DNA of 64,000 bases from Streptomyces sp. F001 (GTDB taxonomy: Bacteria > Actinomycetota > Actinomycetes > Streptomycetales > Streptomycetaceae). A model generated the notes under the pieces. The model had not been told where the DNA came from. It searched no databases and was given only the letters and a program-made list of their open reading frames with translations. How positions within the stretch are numbered: the stretch's first letter is position 1; every line of letters begins with the position of its first letter. This document shows positions 7,697-16,072 of the stretch, piece after piece. The translations under genes were made by a program, and so were the position numbers. The stretch lies in the NCBI RefSeq assembly GCF_004187715.1, contig NZ_QZWF01000003.1:620001-684000 (forward strand). The letters run 5' to 3'.

Positions 7697-8956
7697 ATGC
7701 GAGGGGCGCGGGGCCGTGTTTCGCTGGGGCCCATGGACCCCGTGAGCGTGGTCGGCGGCGGGGGTGAGCGGCTGCTCGACCGGTATCCCCGGGCCCGGCG
7801 CCGAGATGTGCTGCACCGGCAGCAGATGCTACGAGTGCGGGGACGCAGCGTTGCCTGGGTGCCGCCGCTGCTGCTGCTCGCCGGGATCGCGGTGGTCGAC
7901 TACATCAGCGAGGAGTTCCGGATCATTTCCTGGAGTGTGCTGGTGCCCGGGATCGCCGCCGCGATCTGCGGGGTGTGGACCACGGCGATGTTCGGGGCGC
8001 TGGCGCTCGTGACGTACCTCGTCCTGGACAGCGCCTGGCCGGACGAGTTCCTGGCCGGGCTGCCCGACTTCATCCTGGTCGCGATCGGCGGTGTGCTGGC
8101 CGTGCTGGCGTGTGCGGTGCGGGTGCGCGGGGAGGCGCACATGGGGCGGATGCGGGACATCGCCGAGACGACCCGGCGGACCGTGCTGCGTCCGCTGCCG
8201 GTGCCGTGGGGCGGGCTCGACCATGCGGCGGTGTATCTCGCCGCGGACGTCGACGCGCGGGTCGGGGGCGACTTCTACGACATCCAGCCCGGGCTCCACG
8301 GCACGCGGGTCCTGGTCGGGGACGTGCAGGGCAAAGGGCTGGGGGCGGTGGAGGCGGCGGCGGCGCTGCTCGGCACGTTCCGGGAGGCCGGGTATCACGA
8401 GCGGGAGCTGCGGACGGTCGCCGAGCGGCTGGAGGTGCGGATGCGACGGCATCGGGAGCACATGTCCGCGCTGGGGCGCACGGACGGGGACCGGTTCGCC
8501 ACGGCGGTGCTGCTGGGGTTTCCGGCGGAGGTGGGGGATGCGGTGGATGTCATGAACTTCGGGCATGAGCCGCCGTTGGTTGCCGGGCCGGGTGGGGTGC
8601 GGGTGCTGCCGGTGGGGGACGGGTTGCCGCTGGGGCTCGGTGAGCTCGTGTCGTCGGGGGCGCCGGGAAGGTCGGGGGCGTCTGGTGCGTCGGATGGCGA
8701 CTTGCTGCCCTCCGTGCGGCGGTTTCCGCTGGCGGGCGGGGAGACATTGCTGGTGACGACGGACGGGGTGACGGAGGCTCGGAACGCCGGCGGGGAGTTC
8801 TATCCGCTGGCCGAGGAGGTGACACGGATGCTTGCGGCGGACGCGCGGGGGGTTCGGCCGCGGAGGTTGGTGGTGTTCGTGCGGGACGGCGTGCTGCGGC
8901 ACAGCGGTGGGCATCTGGCGGACGACACGACGGTGTTTGCGGTGCGGCGGCTGTAG
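7697..8956 (+). CDS. SpoIIE/PP2C-type serine phosphatase with N-terminal membrane anchor
   Basis: This 419-residue protein has three hydrophobic segments at about residues 50-140, then a PP2C-like phosphatase domain of the SpoIIE/RsbU group (about 185-415). Metal-binding signatures are GGDFYDI, VGDVQGKGLGAVEAAA and, near the end, TDGVTEARN and DDTTVFAVRR. In Streptomyces such enzymes dephosphorylate anti-anti-sigma factors and so couple membrane signals to sigma-B-like regulation; the partner is not in this window. Two starts are possible: ATG 7697, with a poorly spaced GGGAGGGG, and ATG 7733 (MDPVSVV). The maleylpyruvate-isomerase-like gene begins 9 nt after the stop. Confidence 0.85.
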   Translation: MRGARGRVSLGPMDPVSVVGGGGERLLDRYPRARRRDVLHRQQMLRVRGRSVAWVPPLLLLAGIAVVDYISEEFRIISWSVLVPGIAAAICGVWTTAMFGALALVTYLVLDSAWPDEFLAGLPDFILVAIGGVLAVLACAVRVRGEAHMGRMRDIAETTRRTVLRPLPVPWGGLDHAAVYLAADVDARVGGDFYDIQPGLHGTRVLVGDVQGKGLGAVEAAAALLGTFREAGYHERELRTVAERLEVRMRRHREHMSALGRTDGDRFATAVLLGFPAEVGDAVDVMNFGHEPPLVAGPGGVRVLPVGDGLPLGLGELVSSGAPGRSGASGASDGDLLPSVRRFPLAGGETLLVTTDGVTEARNAGGEFYPLAEEVTRMLAADARGVRPRRLVVFVRDGVLRHSGGHLADDTTVFAVRRL

Positions 8957-8965
8957 GGGAAGCGC

Positions 8966-9658
8966 TTGTTCGCCGTTCCGGCGCCGCACTACCTTGCCGA
9001 TGTGGATCTCTTCTCCCGCTCGTGGACAGCGTTGCGCGCGGCGGTCGCCGGGCTCGCGGACGAGGACTTCGCACGGCCGTCCGGCTGTACCGGCTGGCTC
9101 GTACGGGACCTGGTGTGCCACCTGATCATCGACGCGCAGGACGTCCTGATCACCCTCGTGACCCCCGCCGAAACGGAACCGACCCGCGACGCTGTGACCT
9201 ACTGGGAGGTTGCCGAAACGCCGCCGACCGGTGACGACCCGCTCGACGCGCTGATCGTCCGGCTGGCCGCGGCGTACGAGGAGCTGTGGCTGCTGAAGTT
9301 CCACCTCGACGACGTCGGCTCCGCCGCCGGGCGGGCCGCCGAGCTCGCCGACCCGGAGCTGCGGGTCGGCACCCGCGACGTGGTCCTCACCGCGGGCGAC
9401 TACCTCTCCGCGTACGTCCTGGAGTGGACGCTGCACCACCTCGACCTGGTCGCGCACCTTTCGCATGTGGCGGGACCCTCCGTGGAGGGGCTGGCTCGGT
9501 CGCGCGCGATGCTGGAGAAGATCGCCGGGGGCCCGTTCCCCGTGTCGTTCTCCGATGAGGATGCGTTGCTGGTCGGTACGGGGCGGCGTGCGCCGAGTGA
9601 GGCGGAGGAGGCGGAGCTGGGTGAGCTGGCTGTCAGGATCCCGCTCGTCCTTGGGTGA
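8966..9658 (+). CDS. Maleylpyruvate-isomerase-like (DinB/MDMPI fold) protein
   Basis: A 230-residue protein of the mycothiol-dependent maleylpyruvate isomerase N-terminal (DinB four-helix) superfamily. It shows the usual pattern LxxLxxEDFARPSGCTGWLVRDLVCHL near the start and a second metal-site-like histidine pair in VLEWTLHHLDLVAHL. Members bind a divalent metal and use mycothiol or act as unknown thiol transferases; the specific substrate is unclear. The TTG at 8966 follows AGGGGAAGCGC, a good ribosome site that overlaps the upstream stop. The GTG at 9002 (VDLFSRSW) is an alternative, and homologues often start near there. It is probably co-transcribed with the phosphatase gene. Confidence 0.75.
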   Translation: MFAVPAPHYLADVDLFSRSWTALRAAVAGLADEDFARPSGCTGWLVRDLVCHLIIDAQDVLITLVTPAETEPTRDAVTYWEVAETPPTGDDPLDALIVRLAAAYEELWLLKFHLDDVGSAAGRAAELADPELRVGTRDVVLTAGDYLSAYVLEWTLHHLDLVAHLSHVAGPSVEGLARSRAMLEKIAGGPFPVSFSDEDALLVGTGRRAPSEAEEAELGELAVRIPLVLG

Positions 9659-9690
9659 GTGTCTGGCTGACCGGCGTTGGAGCCGGCGCG

Positions 9691-9725
9691 GGGTGGGGCG
9701 CGCAGCCCGGCGCCGGCGGGGTGCC
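9691..9725. repeat. Second copy of the intergenic repeat seen at 1691-1723
   Basis: The block containing GCGCAGCCCGGCGCCGGCG and GGGTGCC matches the copy at 1691-1723 with only a few substitutions. Both copies lie just past a gene stop, between convergent genes. This looks like a dispersed short intergenic element; function unknown, possibly transcript termination. Confidence 0.5.
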
Positions 9726-9751
9726 GCCGGCGGCCTCGTGCATGCCCGAGC

Positions 9752-11107
9752 TCAGTCCGGCAGCGCCTTCTTCAGCGCCTCGTCCAGGCTCGTCGCCAGC
9801 GCCGTGTCGCTCGGCGGGTTGTCGCCGAACAGCGCGCCCAGCTGCGCGGTGAACGTCTGTGTGAACGCTCCGTACAGCGCGGTGCGCGGCCGCTGTACGG
9901 CGCTCTGCAGGGCCGGGAGCAGGATGCGGCGGGCATAGGCGGGGCGGCCGGCCGGGTCGCGGGGCATGCGGTCGGCGCTCTCGCCGGACGGGGAGACAGA
10001 CGTGGGTGCGGCGGTGCACCGTACGGCGTCGTCCGTGTACGCCGACTCCCGTGTCGCCGCGAACCCCGCGTCCAGCAGGCAGCGTTCGCTTTCCTTGCCG
10101 GTGAGGAACCTGATCAGCTCGACCGCCTTCGCCGACCGCTGCGAGGCCGCGGTCACCGCGAGGTTCTGGCCGCCGAGCACCGCCCGGTCGGGCAGCGGGG
10201 CCACCCCGAGCTGCTCGTCGGTGAACGACTGGTGCAGGGTGCGGTACGCGTACGGCCAGTGCCGCAGGAACGTGGTGCGGCCGTCGGCGAAGTCGCCGAG
10301 CGTCGCCGCCTCGTCGGAGTGGACGGCGTCCTGGAGCAGGTACGGCGTCTGGGTGCGCAGGCGCAGCTCCCCGATGCCCTGCGTCAGCTGGGCGACGGTG
10401 GCGTTGTAGTGGCCGTCGTCGTCGGTGAGCGTGAGGTCCGGCACGGCGGACGCGAAAGCCTCGACGGCGTTGACGGTCCGGCCCTCGTACGCGGCGAGCT
10501 GGGTGGTCCAGCCCTTCTCGTAGCCCTCGGGCGGATGCTCGTCCAGGGTGTCGACCAGCTCCTCCAGCTCCCGCCAGTCCAGGCCGCCACTCAGGTCGGT
10601 GCGCTGTACGCCGCCGTCCTTGAGGTGGTCGCGGCGGTAGTAGAGCAGTCCGACGTCGCTGTTGAACGGGGCCGCGTACACCTTGTCGTCCCAGCGGGCG
10701 GTGCCGGCGACGGACTCGATGACGTCGGGGTCGATCACCTTGTCGGGCAGCGGGCGGACCAGGCCGGCGGCGGCGAACTCCGGCACCCAGGTCACGTCGA
10801 GGTTGACCACGTCGTAGGTGGCGCTGCCGGACTGGAGGGCGCCGAGGAGCTGGCTGCGCTGTTCGTCGGCGCTGCCGGGGAGTTCCACCAGGCGGGCGCG
10901 GAAGCCGGTGTTGTCCTGCTCCTGCTGCCGGTTCCACACGTCGATCAGCTGCTGGCGGATGCCGTTCTTGCCGGTGACGTCCCGGCCGCTGGCCACCACG
11001 ATGTCGCCGGGCACCTCGGGGGAGGGCGCGGCGTCGGTGCCGTTCCCGCCGCCGGTGCACGCGGCGAGCAGCAGGAGGGCCAGCAGGGCGGCGAGCCGTC
11101 GGGCCAT
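9752..11107 (-). CDS. Extracellular solute-binding lipoprotein of the caspase operon
   Basis: A 451-residue lipoprotein. The signal peptide ends in the lipobox LLAAC (Cys about residue 17), followed by a Gly/Ser/Pro linker. The body is an ABC-type sugar-binding fold (bacterial SBP family 1): DIVVASGRDVTGKNGIRQQL, LPGSADEQRSQLLGALQSG, VNLDVTWVPEFAAAGLVRPL, APFNSDVGLLYYRRD. Normally such proteins feed sugars to an ABC importer, but no permease or ATPase gene is nearby. Instead its ATG shares one base with the TGA of the caspase-TM-VWA gene (TGATG), implying translational coupling, and that fusion also has a solute-binding-like ectodomain. A ligand-sensing role for the caspase receptor is therefore more likely than transport, which is inference. 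Confidence 0.82.
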   Translation of the reverse strand: MARRLAALLALLLLAACTGGGNGTDAAPSPEVPGDIVVASGRDVTGKNGIRQQLIDVWNRQQEQDNTGFRARLVELPGSADEQRSQLLGALQSGSATYDVVNLDVTWVPEFAAAGLVRPLPDKVIDPDVIESVAGTARWDDKVYAAPFNSDVGLLYYRRDHLKDGGVQRTDLSGGLDWRELEELVDTLDEHPPEGYEKGWTTQLAAYEGRTVNAVEAFASAVPDLTLTDDDGHYNATVAQLTQGIGELRLRTQTPYLLQDAVHSDEAATLGDFADGRTTFLRHWPYAYRTLHQSFTDEQLGVAPLPDRAVLGGQNLAVTAASQRSAKAVELIRFLTGKESERCLLDAGFAATRESAYTDDAVRCTAAPTSVSPSGESADRMPRDPAGRPAYARRILLPALQSAVQRPRTALYGAFTQTFTAQLGALFGDNPPSDTALATSLDEALKKALPD

Positions 11108-13728
11108 CAGTCCTCCCCCGTTCCGGTGCGCGCGACCTCGTCGCTCAGGCCCGCGCCGAGTTCGTCGTCGGCGTCCAGACAGCGGCCGCCGCTCACGGCG
11201 GAGATCCGGGCGCCCGGCTCGCCCGCGGCGCAGCCGCCGCCGGCCAGCGACACCACGGCGATCGGCACCTTCGCCGACTCTGCTCTGTTCAGCAGGTCGT
11301 CGAGGCGGGCGCCGGTCAGCCGGTCGGCGTCCTCGTCGTCGGTGATGTGGACGATCAGCTGGGGACGGTCGTCGTCGGCGCCCCGCCCGGCCATGTCGTC
11401 GAGGGCGGCGAGCAGGGCGGCGTACGGGTCGGCCTCGGCGTCCCGTACCCGGGCCCGGCCGTCGATGGAGCGCTCGGCGTCCTTGCGGGTGTGGTGGCCG
11501 AAGGGCAGCAGGGTGTCGTACGGCGTGTTGCCGTCGGTGTCCGCCACCGCCCACACGCCGTACTCGTCCTGCTCGCCGAGTCCGCCCAGCGACTGCTTCA
11601 GCAGGCCGGGGCCGCCGCTGGCCCCCTTCCACAGCGACGCCATCGAACCGGAGCTGTCGAGCAGGAACAGGACGCGGCCCGGCCCGCGGGCGTCGCGGTA
11701 CTTCCTCAGCGCCGTCTCCATCGCGTCCCGCCCCGCGGACTCGACGAGCGGGGAGGGAGCCCGCAGCACTCCCTCGGGGACCGTGCCGCCCGTGTCCAGC
11801 AGGGCGCGGTCACCGGTGGCAGCGGCGCGGAAACCGTGCTCGGCGAAGGCGGCGCGTCCGCCCTCCCCGGTGAACCACTCCCGGAAGTCGTCGGCCGCGG
11901 TGTCGCGCACGTCCCGGTCGAGGTCGGCGCCCTGCCAGCGGACCCGGACGAACACGGGCTCCAGGCCCGGTACGTCGCCGGGGTACTGGGCGAGCCGCGG
12001 AGTGCGGGTCGTACGGTCGCAGCCGACGCCGCTCTTCATCAGGAACTCCGGCACCAGGGCCGCGGTGCGGTTGTCCACGGCCTTGTCGTCCGGCAGCGCG
12101 CACAGCAGGTCGGCGGCCGTGCGGGCGGGCGGTCCCGCCGGGGCGATCTCCTGCTCGACGCGGCTCGGATCGGCACCGGGCGTGCCGTACAGGGCCGTCG
12201 TGGCGAGCAGCGCACTGTCCGCGAACTCCGGGTCGGGGCGGCGCACTTCGGCACGGTCGTCCCGCTCGCGCAGGGCGCCGATCATCTCGGAGAGCGTGGG
12301 TCCTGCCCGCTCGTCCAGGGAGAGGACGCCGAGCCGGCGGGGCACGGCCAGCACGATGGGGGAGTACGCGAACGCCCGGTTGTCCGGCTCCAGAAGGGCG
12401 AGCGCGTCCGTGTCCTGGCCGGTGGTGACCCGGGCGACGTCCGCCGGTGTGGCGGGGATCCAGATGTCCGGCTGCGGGCCGATGTCACGCTGCGGGTTGA
12501 GGTTCTCGCGCGGTTCGTGCCAGGCGCCGGAATCGCGGCGCAGCGCGGTGACCGCGTCGGCGGAGCCCGCGCTGTAGACGGTGATGCCGCTGCGCCGGCA
12601 GCCGTCGCCGGTGGTGTTCGCGTCCGACGTCAGATACGCGTCGGCCGCGGCACCGACGGTCGCCTCCAGGTCCGGGTCGGTCAGGACGCGTAACTCGAGG
12701 GGCGGCGCACAGTCGCCGGGTCCGCCGACCAGACCGAGGAGGCGGTACGAGCCGAGGCCCAGGGCGGCGAGGGCGGCCAGGACGCCGAGCCAGACACGGG
12801 CCCGCCGGGCCAGGCCGCGCGCGCGGCGCCGACCCGGGCGCACCGGGATGCGGGCCGGCCGGGGCCACCGCAGGCGGACGGCCCGGGCGGGGAGCAGCCG
12901 CAGCAGCAGGGGTCGCTGCGAACCGTGCTCCCCGTCGTCACCGGCCCGCCAGGCCGCCCAGACGCTCCAGGCCCCCTGATCGACCCCGTCCCCGCGGGCC
13001 GACAGCAGCACGTCCTCCTCGGGTTCCGCCCGGCTCTGCGGGGTCCACGGCTCGCCGCGCAGCGTCTCGTGGCGGCCCGCGGCCATCCGGGCCCGGAGCG
13101 CGTCCGAGACCTGACGGAAACCCAACTCGCCCTTTCTGCCCAGGAGTTGCAGCAGCTCCCCGGTGAACGGCGTGGGCGTGACCGCGTCGCCCGCGTCGAT
13201 ACGGTGGTTGGCCTGCACGCTCATCAGCAGCAGCACACGGCGTTTGTCCCGGAAGGTCTCCCAGATCCAGGCCGCGTTGCCCGCGAAGCAGCAGTCGAGG
13301 ATCACCACGATCCGCTCGGCCGGGCTGCTGGCGAGCCAGGTCAGCATGGTCGTGAACATCTCCGCGCCGGGGAAGACGGCATGCCCGCCCGGGATCACGC
13401 TCGCGTTGCGCATCTGCAGGAACAGCTCGTCGCCCGCGCTGGGAATCGCGCCGTGCCCGGCGAAGTACAGCAGGAGCAGCCCCTCGGCCTCCTCGGCGGC
13501 CGTACGCAGTTCACGCTCGAAGTCGTCCAGGGACGGCGACCGGGCGACGGTGATCTGGTGCTCGCCGAAGACCCCGCCCCGGGACAGCACCTCGCGCAGC
13601 CGGTTCAGGTTCTCCTCGACGGCCGGCAGATCACCCGGCACACCGTGCGGCGGCTCCGTGAAGTCGTACGTGGAGACACCCACCAGCAGTGCCCGGTTCA
13701 CCCGCCCGCGCGGATCGAAACGGGTCAC
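11107..13728 (-). CDS. Caspase (EACC1-associated type) - transmembrane - solute-binding-like - VWA fusion
   Basis: An 873-residue multidomain protein. Residues 10-250 form a caspase (C14) fold: ALLVGVSTYDF, catalytic His about 92 in LLLLYFAGHG, and catalytic Cys about 147 in VVILDCCFAG. An Arg-rich stretch (about 292-311) precedes a single membrane segment at 312-335; by the positive-inside rule the caspase is cytoplasmic. Residues 340-670 look like an extracytoplasmic solute-binding domain (PDIWIPATPADVARV, NRAFAYSPIVLAVP). Residues 685-873 are a VWA domain with MIDAS DSSGS at 691-695. The GTG at 13728, 4 nt after the EACC1 stop, is preferred to the ATG at 13824, which would overlap EACC1 by 92 bp. 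EACC1-linked caspases are predicted conflict effectors; this architecture suggests a receptor protease. Confidence 0.8.
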   Translation of the reverse strand: MTRFDPRGRVNRALLVGVSTYDFTEPPHGVPGDLPAVEENLNRLREVLSRGGVFGEHQITVARSPSLDDFERELRTAAEEAEGLLLLYFAGHGAIPSAGDELFLQMRNASVIPGGHAVFPGAEMFTTMLTWLASSPAERIVVILDCCFAGNAAWIWETFRDKRRVLLLMSVQANHRIDAGDAVTPTPFTGELLQLLGRKGELGFRQVSDALRARMAAGRHETLRGEPWTPQSRAEPEEDVLLSARGDGVDQGAWSVWAAWRAGDDGEHGSQRPLLLRLLPARAVRLRWPRPARIPVRPGRRRARGLARRARVWLGVLAALAALGLGSYRLLGLVGGPGDCAPPLELRVLTDPDLEATVGAAADAYLTSDANTTGDGCRRSGITVYSAGSADAVTALRRDSGAWHEPRENLNPQRDIGPQPDIWIPATPADVARVTTGQDTDALALLEPDNRAFAYSPIVLAVPRRLGVLSLDERAGPTLSEMIGALRERDDRAEVRRPDPEFADSALLATTALYGTPGADPSRVEQEIAPAGPPARTAADLLCALPDDKAVDNRTAALVPEFLMKSGVGCDRTTRTPRLAQYPGDVPGLEPVFVRVRWQGADLDRDVRDTAADDFREWFTGEGGRAAFAEHGFRAAATGDRALLDTGGTVPEGVLRAPSPLVESAGRDAMETALRKYRDARGPGRVLFLLDSSGSMASLWKGASGGPGLLKQSLGGLGEQDEYGVWAVADTDGNTPYDTLLPFGHHTRKDAERSIDGRARVRDAEADPYAALLAALDDMAGRGADDDRPQLIVHITDDEDADRLTGARLDDLLNRAESAKVPIAVVSLAGGGCAAGEPGARISAVSGGRCLDADDELGAGLSDEVARTGTGED

Positions 13729-13732
13729 CGGC

Positions 13733-14092
13733 CTACCCGTCGAGGTCCACGGGGTCCACGCTGGCCTCGGGCGGATCACCGTCCTCGACCTCGCGGCGGT
13801 TCTCCCGCCACGCCTCCACGGCATGCGCGACCTGCACCACCAACTGGTTCAGCGCGACCGATGCGGATCCCCCGATCATCGCCACGATGATCTCCATGGC
13901 GATGCCCATCGGGGCCCCGGACTCGTCCGTACGGCGCCGCTCATGGATCCGGAGCTCGCCCGCCCGCACCTTCTCGTCGAGCCGTTGCTCCCGTTCCAGC
14001 CACTTGCGCAGCGCGCCGACATCGCTCTCGGTCGCGGTCTCGTCCAAGCGGACCCGGATGACTCGGTCGGCCACTCCATCCCCCTCAGCCAT
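13733..14092 (-). CDS. Effector-associated constant component 1 (EACC1)-like protein
   Basis: The 119-residue product has the layout I associate with EACC1: a basic-acidic start (ADRVIRVRLDE), the segment SDVGALRKWLEREQRLDEKV, then a hydrophobic helix pair around MGIAMEIIVAMIGGSASVAL, and VVQVAHAVEAWRENRR near the end. EACC1 is a small constant component found beside variable protease effectors (caspase, trypsin and others) in actinobacterial conflict systems and is proposed to link sensing to the effector. It lies 78 nt after the caspase-like gene and 4 nt before the caspase fusion on the same strand. Assignment is by remembered pattern, not a search. Confidence 0.72.
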   Translation of the reverse strand: MAEGDGVADRVIRVRLDETATESDVGALRKWLEREQRLDEKVRAGELRIHERRRTDESGAPMGIAMEIIVAMIGGSASVALNQLVVQVAHAVEAWRENRREVEDGDPPEASVDPVDLDG

Positions 14093-14170
14093 AACTCACC
14101 ATCATGGCACCGTGGTTGCGAACCGGGGAGGGTCCGGACGGCGGCTTCCGCAGGCAGTTCGCGCGGGCGC

Positions 14171-15232
14171 TCAGTGCTGTGCCTGCGGCTGAAGCCGCCG
14201 CAGCTGCTGCTGTACGTGGTCCAGGGCGCCGGCCCGCCGGCCGGGCACCCGGCCGCGCAACTGAGCCAGCGCCGCGCCGAGTTCACGGGCCCGCGCCGGA
14301 TCACGGACCTCGCCCCACTGGTGGTGGGCCCGGTCCACGGCCGCCTCCACGGCGGGCGCGTCCTCGGCCTGTCCGGCGGCCAGCCGCGCGGCGGCCACCT
14401 CGAGCCATGTACGGCAACTGCGGGCTGCGTCCCCCGCCAGCATCGCCAGATCCGCCCGCACCTCCGTCCAGTGCAGCGCCTCCTCGGAGGCGGCACCGTG
14501 TGCCCGTACGGCCGCCTGCTCCCACCGCGCGGCCAGCCCGTCCGCATCCGCGTGCCGGCCGGCCCGGACCGCGGCGGAGACGGCGGCGTGCGGATCGCTC
14601 ACGGCCGGCGGCTGCGCGGCCAGCACGATGCCGACGTCCTCACCGGTGATCCGGCTCAGTGCCTGCTGGTGCAGCTGGTCCAGCGGCGGCCGGTGCCCGC
14701 TGCGCAGGATCGTCGCGACGGCCTTCATGTACGAGGGTCCGCCCAGCGACCGCCGGTGCGGCGGGGGCGCGATCCTGCCGTACACGGCGCTCTCCCGCCC
14801 ACAGTCCAGCGGCACCGAGCGCAACAGCTCCCAGCTCTCCGCGTCCGCGTGCAGATCGAGGAACAGCGTCGTCGTCCCCGGCGCCCGCAGCCGCAGCTCC
14901 TCCCGGAACCAGTGCCAGGGAAACCCCGTGTACCGCACGGTGGCCGGCGTCGTACGCGCCAACGCCAGATGCGGCAACCGCTGCCGCCGGTCCAGCTGGA
15001 TCTGCCCGGTCACGTACACGGTCAACGGCCCCGGCGCCGCCGCGGCCGCCCGCAACCGCGTCAGCACGGCCTGCGGCTCCAACGGGTCGGCCAGCTCGAC
15101 GACGTTCGCGGTCTCCGCACCCGCCAGCACACCCGGCGCCACAGCCGCCAGCACAGGAAGCACCCCCGCCGCGTCCACCAGCCGCCCCTTGCCCACAGGC
15201 GAACCGGCCACCAACAACACGGTCCCCGGCAT
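14171..15232 (-). CDS. Caspase-fold-like, probably inactive, first gene of the EACC1 operon
   Basis: A 353-residue protein with no firm family name. The N-terminal half reads like a caspase fold: MPGTVLLVAGSPVGKG, a strand TVYVTGQIQLD at about 71-81 where an active enzyme would have Tyr-x-x-Gly-His, and TTLFLDLHAD at about 121-130 where it would have LDCCxxG. The expected His is Gln77 and the expected Cys is His128, so it is probably catalytically dead. The C-terminal half (about 210-345) is helical and Ala-rich, possibly repeat-like. ATG 15232 has GAGGGACC just upstream. As first gene of the operon it may act as regulator or decoy for the active caspase, which is inference. Confidence 0.6.
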   Translation of the reverse strand: MPGTVLLVAGSPVGKGRLVDAAGVLPVLAAVAPGVLAGAETANVVELADPLEPQAVLTRLRAAAAAPGPLTVYVTGQIQLDRRQRLPHLALARTTPATVRYTGFPWHWFREELRLRAPGTTTLFLDLHADAESWELLRSVPLDCGRESAVYGRIAPPPHRRSLGGPSYMKAVATILRSGHRPPLDQLHQQALSRITGEDVGIVLAAQPPAVSDPHAAVSAAVRAGRHADADGLAARWEQAAVRAHGAASEEALHWTEVRADLAMLAGDAARSCRTWLEVAAARLAAGQAEDAPAVEAAVDRAHHQWGEVRDPARARELGAALAQLRGRVPGRRAGALDHVQQQLRRLQPQAQH

Positions 15233-15353
15233 GGTCCCTCCCAGTCGATCAGTACCCAGCACGGTAACCGCTGTCGCTGACCGCAACCATGCCGTCCGTC
15301 CGCAGGCACTCGCCCACCCCTCGGGCTTTCGCCGCCTTCGTACGCACCCTCGG

Positions 15354-16072
15354 CTAACGCTTCTCGTAAGGATTCGCCGGCTCCTCCACCGTCCGCACGC
15401 TGCCCGCGTCGAGGACGGGCGGCCACGCCGTGTCCGTGCCCAGGGTGCCCTCGGGGTACCACGTACCGGTCACCGTCACCCATGTGTCCGTCGCCGGCGC
15501 TTCCGCGCCCCGCACCTCGACCTTGCCGGTCGTCGCGTCGGCGGCGCAGCAGGACACCAGGAGCCGTGTGACGTACCACGTGCCGTCGTCGTCCCGCGTG
15601 ACGAAGCCGGTCAGGCGGACCGTACGGCCCTTCAGTGACCGCTCGCTGTCATAGACCGCCCGGGAGCCGAACTCGGCGAGCGTGAGGTCGAGCACCCTCT
15701 TGGAGGGCAGTGCCGGGAACGTCCCACCCCCTGGGCCGCCCGCTCCGCCGCCTCCCTCTGCGCGCTGTACGAGCCCAGGGCGGGCGGCGGGAAGAGCAGC
15801 AGGGCGAGGGCGGGCAGGGTCAGGAGCCAGGCGACGCGCGGACCGGCGGGGCCGTGCTGGTGCCCGTGGCCGTCGTCATCGTCGTACTCCTCGTGCCGCC
15901 TGAGCAGTACCGCCGACACCACACCCAGCAGCACCAGCGCCACCCCCGACACGATCAGGTACGGCCGCAGCCCCGCCTGCACGTACCGCAGGTACAGCTC
16001 GCTGAACGCCGAGATGCGCAGCACCGCCCCGCCGGTCAGCAGGAGCAGCACCGCCGGTCCGTAGCGCCTCAC
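15354..16072 (-). pseudogene. TIGR03943-like membrane protein, frameshifted
   Basis: The first part, from GTG 16072, encodes two to three membrane segments (YGPAVLLLLTGGAVLRIS; YLIVSGVALVLLGVVSAVLL; VAWLLTLPALALLLFPP) and a His/Asp-rich loop (EEYDDDDGHGHQHG). This matches TIGR03943 proteins, which partner YraQ-type permeases. The conserved C-terminal domain (LKGRTVRLTGFV, YVTRLLVSCCAAD, DTWVTVTG) continues in another frame. One base appears to be missing in the C5 tract at 15727-15731 (G5 on the coding strand); a sixth C would restore a continuous frame to the stop at 15354. GTGA overlap with the permease stop (16069-16072) shows translational coupling. It is either a true mutation or a homopolymer sequencing error. 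Confidence 0.72.

Noticed and set aside
11107..13824. ATG at 13824 as start of the caspase fusion
   Set aside because: It would overlap the EACC1 gene by 92 bp and add an Arg/Thr/Pro-rich non-conserved head; the caspase fold begins after GTG 13728, 4 nt past the EACC1 stop.
15290..15358. 22-codon plus-strand ORF between the caspase operon and the TIGR03943-like gene
   Set aside because: No ribosome site and no conservation argument; its stop overlaps the end of the opposite gene by chance.
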